A stretch of DNA of 64,000 nucleotides from Limnephilus marmoratus (lineage: Eukaryota; Arthropoda; Insecta; Trichoptera; Limnephilidae). Numbering within the stretch: the first letter of the stretch is position 1; every line of letters starts with the position of its first letter. Position numbers and translations under genes: made by a program. The DNA is taken from NCBI GenBank assembly GCA_917880885.1, contig OU862912.1, positions 51,571,117 through 51,635,116 of the forward strand, in the 5' to 3' direction. The notes beneath the pieces were generated by a model that was not told where the DNA came from, did not search any database, and worked only from the letters and a program-made list of their open reading frames with translations. Shown here piece by piece: positions 53,330-63,435 of the stretch.

Positions 53330-53570
53330 CCATTTCTAAGATCAAAGTCGTACTGAAAGAATATTCCCGAGAGACTTAAAACCACGTATGACCGTATTAC
53401 AAATGAGGAGATTCGAAAATAATGCGAAGCCAGAAAATATATGTTTGGGTACGTTGCAGATGTCGAATTGATGAACGAAGAAAAGGTCGTCAGGAGAATA
53501 TATTGTGTCACGCAAGTGGATGGAATAAACAATTATGGACGCCCCAGGACATGGCACGATCTGAATAAAA
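53330..53570 (+). pseudogene. Possible LINE C-terminal remnant
   Basis: One forward frame gives GYVADVELMNEEKVVRRIY and NYGRPRTWHDL, similar in layout to the GRPR region near the end of some LINE ORF2s. Weak. Confidence 0.3.
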
Positions 53571-53614
53571 ACAAATGGAGATGGTGATTTCAGGAGTCCG
53601 AATACATACCAGGG

Positions 53615-54564
53615 TAGGCTAAAAGATAATGCACACCTGCTTGTATAACACAAAAAAAAACAAATTGCAAGATCGGGAAAAAAGTACATTAAAGTACAAT
53701 TCTTAAGCTTCAAAATCATATATTTATTTTTCAATTTAGTCACCGTAAAACCTAATGCATTTGTCCCGACGTGTAACAAGTTTTTACATTATGTAACTGA
53801 AAAATTCTTCCGACATTTTTCGAATCCAGGACTTGACAGCCGCTTTCACCTCATCGTCCGAGGTCTAATAACTACCCTTGAGATGTCTCTTTAGTAGAGG
53901 AAAGACATAAAAATCGCAAGGCAAACGATCGGGGGAGTGAGAAGTGAGAAGGGTGTGGAATCGGTTCAAACTTCAGGTTTTGCAGAGGCTCTAATCGACG
54001 CTGTTTGTTCTCGTCTGTGAAACGGTGTGGTACCCATCGTTCACAGATTTTACGGTATCCTAATTGTTCAACAATGAAGCCGACACGTTCTTTAGATATT
54101 CCAAAATGGTTTTTGAGTGATTCGCCAGTCATTTTGAATCAAATCGTGGACGAGTTTGGATTGTTTATCATCTGTATCAATGATTGCACGTCCGCTGCGT
54201 GTTTCTTCAACAATTATTGCTTTTCCAGGCTCACAACCGTGAAATTTTATTACCCATCGATTTACAGTAGACCTATCAACAGCATCGTCACCATAAACAT
54301 CCTTTAAACGACGATGAATCACAGTAGGAGTCACTTTTTCACCAGTTAAAAATTCGATAACAGCACGCTGTTAACATTGCGTTGACATAACACTAAAACA
54401 TGTCTCCATACTTCTACTTCTCAAAATACACTGGATGAATTCAACGACCTCAAATTTGCGCGTACGTATAGAGTAGGAATGTCACTTCCATATTCCACCT
54501 AGCACGCTTCTGAAGGTCATTCTGTTCGCGCTGTGCAAGCATATGTGCATTACTTTTCAGCCTA
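53615..54564 (-). mobile_element. mariner-like element, internally deleted
   Basis: Inverted ends TAGGCTAAAAGATAATGCAC and, from the right, TAGGCTGAAAAGTAATGCAC, each starting with the duplicated TA (53615-53616, 54563-54564). 950 bp against about 1.3 kb for intact mariners. Confidence 0.92.
53740..54334 (-). pseudogene. mariner transposase remnant
   Basis: N-terminal paired-type helix-turn-helix: VIHRRLKDVYGDDAVDRSTV (54334-54270), then, in another frame, FGISKERVGFIVEQLGYRKI and ERWVPH. After a deletion it resumes with SPDRLPCDFYVFP (third catalytic Asp region) and ends with KLVTRRDKCI-like residues near 53780. The segment holding the first two catalytic Asp residues is missing. Confidence 0.88.
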
Positions 54565-54904
54565 CCTTCGTATATATATATATATTGATGAAGCAAGGAG
54601 AGTGCACTAATGGATGGTTTTATGGGGTAATGCATGAACCTCTGCATCTGCATATCCCTCTTGTGAAATGGTGCGATTGTGAATCCAATTAAAGGACTTT
54701 CCTTTACTGAAATTCGTCATTACGATATCTTACGGTTGGTGACCGGACAACTCAGAATCATGCAACTTCAATACCTCCTTTGAAAAGTCATTAAAAGTAA
54801 TTAAAGGGGTATTGAAATTGCACTTTCTAGATTTGTCCTGGAACCCTTTCGATTACTTACCTTTTTGAAAACAATATAATAAGATGTATTATTAGGATAG
54901 AAAT
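54565..54904. other. Short shared repeat, otherwise nothing recognised
   Basis: 54768-54810 (CTTTGAAAAGTCATTAAAAG) matches 18170-18195. (TA)n at 54572-54585. Confidence 0.45.
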
Positions 54905-55010
54905 ATAATTATTAATACTCTCAATGCAGGCTATTAGGTTTTAGTCATAGTGAGGTTAAATTTTTTATGTAAAAAAAACCAAAATATATATGGTGAGAAA
55001 TAAAAATAAA
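54905..55010 (+). repeat. LINE 3'-end fragment
   Basis: CTCTCAATGCAGG, CATAGTGAGGT, TTTTTTATGTAA then A8. A diverged relative of 16830-17040. Confidence 0.45.
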
Positions 55011-55099
55011 TAAAAAATACTTCATAAGTAAATAACTTCATTTTTTTACTTAGGTTAAGTTACGGAAAAACCGTAGAATATAAAATACATTTTCAATGT

Positions 55100-55195
55100 G
55101 GGAGGCTGTGGGTACCGCCTCCCCGTGAACCATTTATTGGAACCCCTTTGCCATAGGTCACACCAAGTGGCTCGCTTTTGGTGACTTACCTTAAA
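55100..55195 (+). repeat. SINE-C 5' fragment
   Basis: GGGAGGCTGTGGGTACCGCC, ACCATTTATTGGAA, CCATAGGTCAC.CCAAGTGG. Confidence 0.75.
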
Positions 55196-55214
55196 ATAAG
55201 GTCTCCAAGGTGCT

Positions 55215-55465
55215 TCGGTGGCGAGGAACAATTTTACGCGAGATCCTGCAACACTGGCGTTTTCCTACGCCAAATCCCCACCACTCTGCACTCTCTGCGA
55301 CTCTTAGTCTCGGCAATGCAGTCGTTCGCGATGGAGCTTCCGCTCGCTGTGGACGGAGCCAACGGCAGAGACTAAGCGTCATAGAAGGTGCAACGTGGTG
55401 GGGATTTGGCAAGGAAAAAACAGGCTACACGCCAGTATTGCAGGATTGCGTGTAAAATCGTCGTA
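55215..55465. mobile_element. Fold-back (palindromic) MITE
   Basis: Two arms of roughly 100 bases are imperfect reverse complements: ATTTTACGCG, ATCCTGCAACACTGGCG, GCCAAATCCCCACCAC and CTTAGTCTC on the left against GAGACTAAG, GTGGTGGGGATTTGGC, CGCCAGTATTGCAGGAT and GCGTGTAAAAT on the right. GC-richer than the flanks. No coding. Confidence 0.85.
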
Positions 55466-56061
55466 TAATCAATCATACCATCAAGATAATTGTTTGCAAA
55501 AAGTGTGTTTTTTTTTATTAAAATAAGCATTTACGGGCATGCTCTTAAAATTTGTTTTAAACTCTGTTATCTCAAGGAGAATCAATTGTCTCGACGCGCC
55601 TCTGCTGATATCTAATATCCAAGAAGAATGAAAAGATATTTTCATACTAAATAAGATTTGTATAGGAGCCTGTTATCTTTCCGTGGTACCCAGCGCTAAA
55701 ATATCAGAACAATCTTTTCAAGCGGTGCCAACAAAAAGATTACATTTCGCATGCCTTTAAAATGGGTGCCTCAGCCTACATTCAAAACAGAAAGAGGTTA
55801 AGTATCCCGGCAATGGAGGTAATAAATGCAAAATTGGAGTCATGACACCATCGACATTTTATTGTACTGAGTTGCGTATCTAATAATGATACTATAAAGG
55901 AAGTAAAACTGTTTGTCGCCATCGTTTATTCGCAGGCAATATTAGGAGTAAATTAAACTGAAATTTACACTTTCAAAAATTATTAAATATGTTTATACGT
56001 ACAGAGTGATAATGTACGTACAGAGTGTAACATAACGTACCCGAAAGATTTTTCTTTCCAT
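55466..56061. other. AT-rich DNA, no feature recognised
   Basis: No coding potential or repeat partner seen. Confidence 0.5.
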
Positions 56062-56392
56062 TTGGGAGGCGGGAATGGGTACCGCCGGCCCGGAAACCTT
56101 TATTGAATAACCAACACCTCTGCCATAGGTCACCCCAAGTGGTTCGCTACGTTTGGTGACTTAGCAGGGGTGCGGTTTGGGGTGAGGTTTGCCTAGGTCT
56201 TGAAAACGGATGACCAGGACACACTGAACCCCAGATTCCTACCCACCCCTTAAATTCTTTTCCTTCCCAGAACTCTCCTCTCCTTCCTTTTCTTAAAAAA
56301 CCCTCCACACAGCATACCCAAAGATGACATAGGCCCTGAGGGAAATTATTTTTTCTCAGGGTCTCCTGTGCGGAGTTCATGTAAAAAAAAAT
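56062..56392 (+). repeat. SINE-C copy with internal deletion
   Basis: Head GGGAGGCGGGAATGGGTACC to GGAGTTCATGTAA and A9. It lacks the middle third, like 47593-47838. Confidence 0.9.
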
Positions 56393-56529
56393 TGAAAACA
56401 AAAAATATATTTTTCAATCACTCGTCGCCTCTGGTGTTACCGTGCTTCTGGGATGAGATTGAGTGTTTATAACGTGCCTCGCTGGGCTGTTATAAGTAAT
56501 AACTAATCATTTGAGACGTGTGATTTTTT

Positions 56530-56610
56530 TCAAGCAGGAGGCCCTGCGGAAAACAATTTCCCTCAGGGCATCGTTGAAGATGCTGTGTGGAAGGTATTTG
56601 TGAGGAAAAG
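56530..56610 (-). repeat. SINE-C 3' fragment
   Basis: CAGGAGGCCCTGCGGAAAAC, TTTCCCTCAGGGC, GATGCTGTGTGGA. Confidence 0.75.
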
Positions 56611-57899
56611 AAGGAGTGAACATGGCACTTGAAGAAAATCAAATCGGCAAATAGTTCAACAGCTGAACTGTTAAACTAAGGACCGAGTCGTAGATACGAC
56701 ACATTTTCATGTGACAAATGTTAACCGTGTACATATGCTGGGCGCGTGTTTGGCGTATTTCCCGACTATGCACCGGTACCGAGAGGATCAATGAAGCGAG
56801 TTTCAAGGAGCATCTTCCATTGAAATACCGGTAGAATAAGGACGGCATTCCCACACGACGCTCGTGCTTCAAAGATTGCAATCCGTTTGTTAAGATAATA
56901 ATAGATAATAGCTAATAGCTATTAACTAAGCTCATTGAATTTCATATTCCCACGAGAACCACTCGATCTAAAATCCTGTTTAAATGTAACAATAATAAGA
57001 CAAACACTCCCTTTTACCTAGGTTACATGATGTTACATGATGTTGCAGATGTTGCAGATCTATTTAACTGCACGGAAAACAGGTACAAGGTACAAGAGGG
57101 CTATGCTATCAAACCTTTTCAGTCAATATTAATTCTATATTTTGTACTATAGATTTTTGTATGTAATTGTCTATCTGGTGTCATTTCTAATTCAAATGCC
57201 ACAGTCATCTGATAAACTTTTTTTTTTATTATTTCTGTATTATTATTTTTCATTTTGTGACATGTAATCAGTTCTTATGGTATATGTATACCGTTGAAAT
57301 TAAATAAATAAATAAATAAATAATTGAATCCAACAAACCTACCTCCATTTCTGCGCAGAGTCGGGGGATTTTTCAGATATTTAGGGTCTCCATAAATGGC
57401 TACCAAATTCAACCGCGGGGCGCACCTGTGTTTTTTACAGGGTTAGCAGTTGTATAAAGTTAAAGGGTTAGCAGTTGTTAAAGTAGCTGCAGGCCCTATG
57501 TATGTAGTTCGCCCAGTTTCTGAGAGGATCACTTAACTCTGGCATCGATTTGTTTATCGATTATTGTTTTTTATCGAAAAAATCAGATACGTGTTGTTGC
57601 ACCCTGTATTATGTATTTTTACTCATTTTACTTAAATCATTATCAGGATCCCTTAAAAAACGCTGAATTTTAAAAACACCCTTTTAAAATTATAGACTTA
57701 GGGTGGGTTGTTTCAAACTCTCACATTTTATTACTAATATGTTATCTTGCTTTTTTGACATTTCAACGGTCGTCGCTAAACGCTATTTCCCGGTCCGTTC
57801 TAGCCTTGATCAAATATTACATTATTTACATTGACGTAAAGATTATTTGTCAATATTATATTATTAAATAACAATATGCAACATGTCACATGCATACAT
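56611..57899. other. No gene recognised; LINE-like tail inside
   Basis: 57140-57325 resembles a LINE 3' end with an (AAAT)n tail (57300-57322). Confidence 0.4.
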
Positions 57900-58035
57900 A
57901 TCCCTTGTTAGAAACCTAACGGAACATAACTCCATTGTCAGGTCGCCTTTCTATGAAATTCATATTTATAATGATAAAAGAATTCAAAGAAAATTTCTAC
58001 GTTTCGTATATTTCAAAATTAACATCACTTTAGCG
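57900..58035 (+). pseudogene. LINE ORF2 fragment
   Basis: SIVRSPFYEIHI and KRIQRKFLRFVYFK match the conserved stretch after the RT in CR1/Jockey-type LINEs (compare IEKLEQIQKSF in the 9180 element). Confidence 0.55.
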
Positions 58036-58109
58036 CCCATAACTCACCCATCGGTAATGAATACAATTTAAATGGATAAAATGAATACAATTTAAAGACA
58101 ATATCAATT

Positions 58110-58580
58110 AAAAACTAAGGCAGAGAATGTTAAAATGTTACGTGTGGTCGGTCTTGCTGTATGGATGTGAGACATGGACCTTGAAAGTAAATACTCATAC
58201 CATGAACAGGTTACAGGCTTTTGAAATGTGGCTCCACCGGAGAATGCTCAAGGTCCCATGGACCGACATGATCACCAACACAGAAATACTCAGGCGGGCT
58301 AGAGCAGATAGAGAACGGCTTACATTAATAAAAGTTAGGAAAATTTCATATCTGGGTCACATACTTCGAGGGGAGAAGTATCACTTGCTCCAATTAATAT
58401 TGAAAGGCAAGATGGAGGGTCGCCGAGGGCCTAGTAGGAGACAAATGTCTTGGCTGCGAAATGTACGAGAGTGGACCGTCATTAGAAGTGTGGAGGAGCT
58501 ATTCCGGGCAGCGCAAGACAGAGAGACAAGTAATCGCCAACGTCTGGGGGACCTGATAGGGCACACCAAGAAGAAGAAGG
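58110..58580 (+). pseudogene. RTE-type LINE ORF2 3' fragment
   Basis: Open frame of 163 codons from 58127: MLKCYVWSVLLYGCETWTLK, FEMWLHRRMLKVPWTD, YLGHILRGEKYHLLQLIL, GPSRRQMSWLRNV. Collinear with 32748-34060 but without the insertion. Ends in an (AAG)n tail near 58567-58580. Heavily 5' truncated. Confidence 0.88.
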
Positions 58581-60054
58581 TAATTAATATATTAAATATT
58601 CCAACTTTAGAAAAATGACGAAAAATAAACGACCTAATCTATTAAACTCTGAATTCGATTGTTGTGAACTCATGCATTAAATCTACTACTAGAAAAACAT
58701 TAACATTTTATGTACATATATCTCATTCCAGCTATAGTTTGCAATCCCCAATACAACGTTTACATAAGGCTTGGTAACAAATACTTAGGTAATAAATGGA
58801 ATATTTCTGAATGCATCCGAAAACAAAAATCTGTTTTTGAACGGTGATGATACACACTTTTAAAGTGTATGGACTGGAAAAAAAACATGTAATTTTTTAA
58901 ATTTAAAAAAAATTAAATGCAAGCGTTTACAAAGTTTAAAAATGGCATACCTTACTTTTTTCTAACTAAAATTATTAGTAACGAAAAAAAAAATTCACAC
59001 ACATCTTTTTTTTTCGGCAAATCCATATATATTGTTATCAAAATATGATGGCTTATAAATATGTATATTAGTGAGCGGTCTATGTTTTGCTATATTAAGC
59101 AAAGGAAATGTTTGAAACTTTCAAAATACCTTCTTTCCACCCCTGCGAAAGTTTCTGGATTATTACAACCACATGACAATACACATGAAAAGTTTTTTAA
59201 TCATTACTAAAACTCTTGCGAAACTGTCAAAAATGACACAATTTGAGAATGACATTTTGCAAACCATCGATTGTTTAATCAAAATGCAATTTTCGAATTT
59301 ATAAGTACTTTAAGTACTAAGTAAGTAAAAGTATTTTAAATAGGTGCCCGTATTAGGTACCAAATTTGATTGACTGTTCTTATAATTTACAAAAATAAAT
59401 AGTTGTAATACATGAGAAATTAAAATTTGTAGAAAAAAATTGCAATATGTGGCACGCGAGCTGTTTGAAATCTGAAAGTACCGGCACTGAATAGTTCGCG
59501 GGAGAGGGAAGAGGGAAGGCGGGGAAGGTAAAGGGAGAACGTGTGAGGGGAAGGAGACATGGGAGGGGAAGAGAATGCGGAAGGGGAACAAAAAATTCCC
59601 AAGCTTTCATTTTTCTTTCAAATTGCGGTCGGTAACTTTGTATTCATGAAGGTGTACATTTTAAACTTTTCGATTGGAATATAAAGCTTTGTTTTTTCTC
59701 TTTCTGACACCGTTTAGATCATATTTCTAAACACGATAGTAAGAGAGACACAACGATTTCTAGGAGACCTGTACGAGTTTTTTTTTGAAAAACCAAACAA
59801 ATTAGACTGCTTGTTGATTTGCAGGATGTTGGCACTGTTTCCATTTTTATTTCACTCATATTCTGCTCAGTAATTTTTTTTAACACTTATATTTTATGTA
59901 ACCCATATTTGGTTTCTTTTATTTTATGTTACCTGTATTTTGCCATTTTTTATTTTCATTATTATACAAAAAAAACATGTACTGTATTATAAGAAAATTT
60001 AAATATTTTTTAAAAAATAAATATGTTTTTTTTATTATAAAATTAAAAATGTAG
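58581..60054. other. AT-rich DNA with a purine-rich tract
   Basis: 59497-59590 is almost pure A/G on the plus strand (GGGAGAGGGAAGAGGGAAGG and similar). The overlapping minus-strand frames there are products of this skew. Nothing else recognised. Confidence 0.55.
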
Positions 60055-60138
60055 ATATGATTTTCACGGCCAAAAGAATTTTCCTTAGTTGTTTCTGGGG
60101 TGTTATGCCGTGTTGCGCTACCTCCTGCTTTAGCCAAT

Positions 60139-60170
60139 GTTTCGGACAGCGTTACAGTGTCCATCATCGG
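60139..60170 (-). ncRNA. Hammerhead ribozyme-like core, one base off consensus
   Basis: Minus strand: CCGATGA (60170-60164), one T, GGACA...TGTCC stem, GAAAC (60143-60139). Penelope-like elements are known to carry hammerheads. The sister copy at 15040-15071 has CTGCTGA here, so the two differ at different positions and the shared ancestor probably had CTGATGA. Confidence 0.55.
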
Positions 60171-60489
60171 TATAGATGTTAGTGGTGAAATGGGTTGCTT
60201 ATCATCTACTTAGAAGCGATACCGTGTTGCTAGCTCCACTCCACTACGAGCTGGTATTACAGTATAGGTACTTGAAAATGGTTTTCTGCGTTTAGCTTTG
60301 GTGTAGCCGTCAATTATCGGATACCAAGAACTATTGAGCTTAACTTCGTCGTCTCTATTAATATTAATTAATGGATTTTTGTAGATTTCAATTGCCTCTG
60401 TAATCAGGCGTGCTCTATGAGTTTTGGGTCTTCCCAGGACTTCAGGAACAAATCCAAAGTAATGGCTGGTTTCGATTAAGTGCACGAAA

Positions 60490-60658
60490 TTAATTAATTA
60501 AATTAATTATATTATTATTTATTATTAACTATCTTCCATTGGTCACCATGATACAGGCAGCTGCCTAGTATGGTGACCTAATGTATCTTCTCAAGTAAAT
60601 GTATTAATCATGTATCATGTACTTATAAAATAAAATAAAAAATAAATAAATAAATTAA
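60490..60658 (+). repeat. Small AT-rich insertion with 8-bp duplication
   Basis: Flanked by GCACGAAA at 60482-60489 and 60659-60666. Contains GGTCACCATGATACAGGCAG and CTGCCTAGTATGGTGACC as an inverted pair and an (AAATAAAT) tail. It resembles the short LINE 3'-end fragments elsewhere and interrupts the Penelope nuclease. Confidence 0.75.
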
Positions 60659-60960
60659 GCACGAAAGTGTTCTGATATCCTTTTGGAGTTCGTCCACACT
60701 GTCGGGCCTACATAAACCTTGTCACATACGAAACAGCTATGTTTATACACTCCATATGTTTCCAGAGGACACTTAGTCTTTGCAGACATCAGTAAGTAGG
60801 TCTTGTGTTTTTATTGTGGTTCCGAAGACAGTCTTGATGCCGTCTTTTCTTAATAGATTAGCAATTCTGTCGGCCACATTGTGAACGTAAGGCAGGAAAG
60901 CGCAGCCTTTCGACTCTTATTCTTTTGTCTTCGTTTGGTGCAGATTTTGCAGTTTTGTTA

Positions 60961-61336
60961 TAAAATATTTGATTATGAACGTGTATATTTGCAGATACAA
61001 AGTATGACACACTTTTTAAAATGGAAAGAGTAAGTTATGGCTTATATAAAGCTTTCTTTACACCCTTTGTAACACTCAGACACCTACTTCCCCTGGGTTC
61101 AGGTTTTTAGCCTCCGTCCCCTGGGCCTTGGTGATACTACTTTTCCATAAAGCCGAGTTTATTCTCTCTAATCTGGAGCAATATATCGGCGCAGACTGGA
61201 AAATCGAATGGGAGGTTCCAGCGGGATTATAGGGGTGGCGAGGTGGGAATGAATAGAACCACGTAGAAAATAAATTGTTGAGAAGATTATTTCATATGTT
61301 TTGTAGATTTATTTTCAATATGTAGGCACAGGCAAT
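60961..61336. other. No feature recognised
   Basis: AT-rich, no coding or repeat partner seen. Confidence 0.45.
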
Positions 61337-61755
61337 TTTGGTGTGGGTTCCGCTGCCCCGGAAATTTATTAGAAAACCGACACCTCTTCCATAACCCAAG
61401 TGGTTCGCTACGTTTGGTTACCTGTCAGGAGTGTCCGGATTCATGGAGAGAGGTTTGTCCGGGTCTTGGCGGCTGATGCATCTGCCCACCAACTGAGTAA
61501 TCAGTGGAGACTGGTTGAGGGAGACCATTTGATCTTTCCAGCAGGACTCTCCCGGAACATTGTTTTGCATGGGAGTGGGAGGGATGGATTCATACTTTCG
61601 TCACTCCTGGATACACTGATACCCGGATACCCACCCCTCATGCATTTTTCCTTCTCTTTCTCTTACTAAAAAAACCTCCACATAGCATCCTCAAATATGA
61701 AACAAGGCGTGAGGGGAATTAATTTCCTCAGGGCCTCCTGTGTGTTTAGAATGTA
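61337..61755 (+). repeat. SINE-C, full length
   Basis: Diverged copy: GGTTCCGCTGCCCCGGAAA head, GGTTCGCTACGTTTGGTTAC, hairpin near 61710-61740, short A-run end. Confidence 0.85.
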
Positions 61756-61834
61756 AACTTATTTTACACCTAAAAGACGCAATATATAACGTGAAGGCAC
61801 GACGAACGTGAACGAAATAATTATTGATACATTT

Positions 61835-62045
61835 TAGAGTCCCAGCTGCTCCCGTACGGATCCAGTGAGACTATGGCATCCCTAATTGGGATATGTTGTG
61901 AGACTGAGACGGACGGGGGAGGGATAGCTACGGGGAAGAGGAAAGTGGGGATGTACCTGGATATTCAGATCTGGTCACTAAACAAGAATATAGTCATTTA
62001 TATACCGCAAATATACTATACATTTTTTAAATGAGTTAATTGTTG
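61835..62045 (-). repeat. SINE-B copy, 5' truncated
   Basis: Reverse complement of the SINE-B body: GACTCTAAAA end, GGATCCAGTGAGACTATGGC, CAGATCTGGTCAC, then CCGCAAATATACTAT. Confidence 0.8.
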
Positions 62046-62270
62046 TTATAAATTGGTAACTTGGCAGAAGGACTTCAAGGAAAACATCTGGCTTCAATGG
62101 CGGAATTCTTCTCGTTTATTAACGGCACATGTTACAATAAATTTTATTTGTTCCCGACCCGACAAAACACTGACTTTGGTCGCTTTGACCACTTGCTAGA
62201 TAATGCTAGCTGTTTACAGGAGATCCACGAATTAAGAGAGTTTTTAACTAGAAACGCAGGATATTTATAA
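62046..62270 (+). CDS. Unidentified open frame, possible host exon
   Basis: Opens after a possible acceptor (TTGGTAACTTGGCAG, AG at 62065-62066, though the frame is also open before it). Reads HLASMAEFFSFINGTCYNKF, TRQNTDFGRFDHLLDNASCL, QEIHELREFLTRNAGYL, stop at 62268-62270. The composition is balanced and protein-like, unlike the AT-driven frames around it, and AATAAA follows at about 62291. No domain is recognised. It could be a terminal exon or a piece of a transposon protein. Confidence 0.3.
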
Positions 62271-62729
62271 TAATATTTTCCTATACACACAAAATAAACA
62301 AAACACCATTTTGTCAGTCATTGTAAGATACGGGGCAGAAATCGAGAAATCTGCTTTATCGTCTAGCATTTAATTTAGTGTCGCCTTACGTCGCTAATCT
62401 GTAATCTGTACCAACAAAAACAAGAAGCTACAAAAATACGCCGCTAGATGGCAGTAGCCTTCACTTTTTGAACAATTGTGAAAAAACACAAATTAAACAA
62501 ATATTTTTTTTTGCCCAGGCCGGGATTCTATCCCGCGGCCTTCGGATTACGAGCCTGGTAGGGATTTTTAATAACCTAGTTTCAGTTACTGTTTTTTATT
62601 GAAATTTTGATAAGATTACTCACCACATACCAATTAAAAGTTAATAAATCCTTTGTTGTAAACCGGCACAGGTATCAATTCGAACATTTCTATGTACGAA
62701 ACTGACCATAATAATAAATATTTTTTATT
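62271..62729. other. tRNA-like piece, otherwise nothing recognised
   Basis: 62512-62565 on the minus strand reads AGGCTCGTAATCCG and GGGATAGAATCCCGGCCTGG, the 3' half of a tRNA-like SINE head. Confidence 0.5.
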
Positions 62730-63435
62730 ATTATTTATTTATTTATAATAAAAAATAAACAGTACATTAGTTACAGTGGTAAAAACAATTTACAGTTATT
62801 AAGTATATTTTATGGTGGGTACCTATGTTGCGTTTCATTGTAGTGTCTTATTTATGTTATGTATATTACGTAGTTACCGGATGATGTGCGTAGTGGGTAG
62901 GTATGTATGTTTGTGTATGTGTGAGTATGTTTGTAGATGTGAGAACTGGTGATGAATGTAAGTATGAATGTATGTATGCGCGTTGAACAATTTATATTAT
63001 TGATATGATGCTCTTTTTAAATTTGGGCAGTGAATCGGAGAAAATGTCGATGTTAGAATTTAGACAAACATTATTGAACATATGAAAAGCACGGTTAATT
63101 GGCGAAATAGTTAATGCATTTGTTTTGTAATTAAGAGTGTGGAAAAATTCTGTATGACGTGTACATCTTAATGGTATAGTAAAATTAATTAGGGAAAGAA
63201 GTTCGGTACAGTCGATGATATTATAAATTTTTTTGTATATAAATGTTAAATCAGATATTATTCGCCTTTGTTGCAAAGTTTGAAATGAGCATTCGACGTT
63301 TTTGTTGAATTTGAAGGTAAGATTTTTTATAAATTTGTGTTGAGTGTTTTCTGTGCTATCAATATACAGTTTGTACTGCGGGTTCCAAATTGGTGAGGCA
63401 TATTCCAGTGTACTTCTGACTAATGCATCTAACTA
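62730..63435 (-). pseudogene. 5'-truncated LINE, ORF2 C-terminus
   Basis: One open frame on the minus strand from about 63435 to 62992: LVRSTLEYASPIWNPQY just past the RT, LQQRRIISDLTFIYKKIYNI, then NSNIDIFSDSLPKFKKSI and stop. The last motif matches the DIFN.SL..FK end of CR1/Jockey-type ORF2s. A 3' UTR and (AATA)n-like tail follow to about 62725. Confidence 0.8.

Larger units (their letters stand above)
60055..60960 (-). mobile_element. Penelope-like element remnant with GIY-YIG endonuclease
   Basis: On the minus strand: 60750-60660 encodes GVYKHSCFVCDKVYVGPTVW, a GIY-YIG nuclease start (GVY...KVYVG), and after an insertion 60485-60210 encodes its end (THRARLITEAIEIYKNP, INRDDEVKLNSSWYPII). 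The terminal region at 60060-60185 carries a hammerhead-like core. Penelope elements join RT to a GIY-YIG nuclease; the RT part is missing here. Confidence 0.78.

Noticed and set aside
53342..53779. 145-codon minus-strand frame (hydrophobic)
   Set aside because: It crosses the mariner end and opposes a possible LINE remnant. Hydrophobicity comes from T-rich codons.
59310..59610. Three overlapping minus-strand frames rich in Pro, Ser, Phe and Leu
   Set aside because: All result from the pyrimidine-rich complement of the purine tract.
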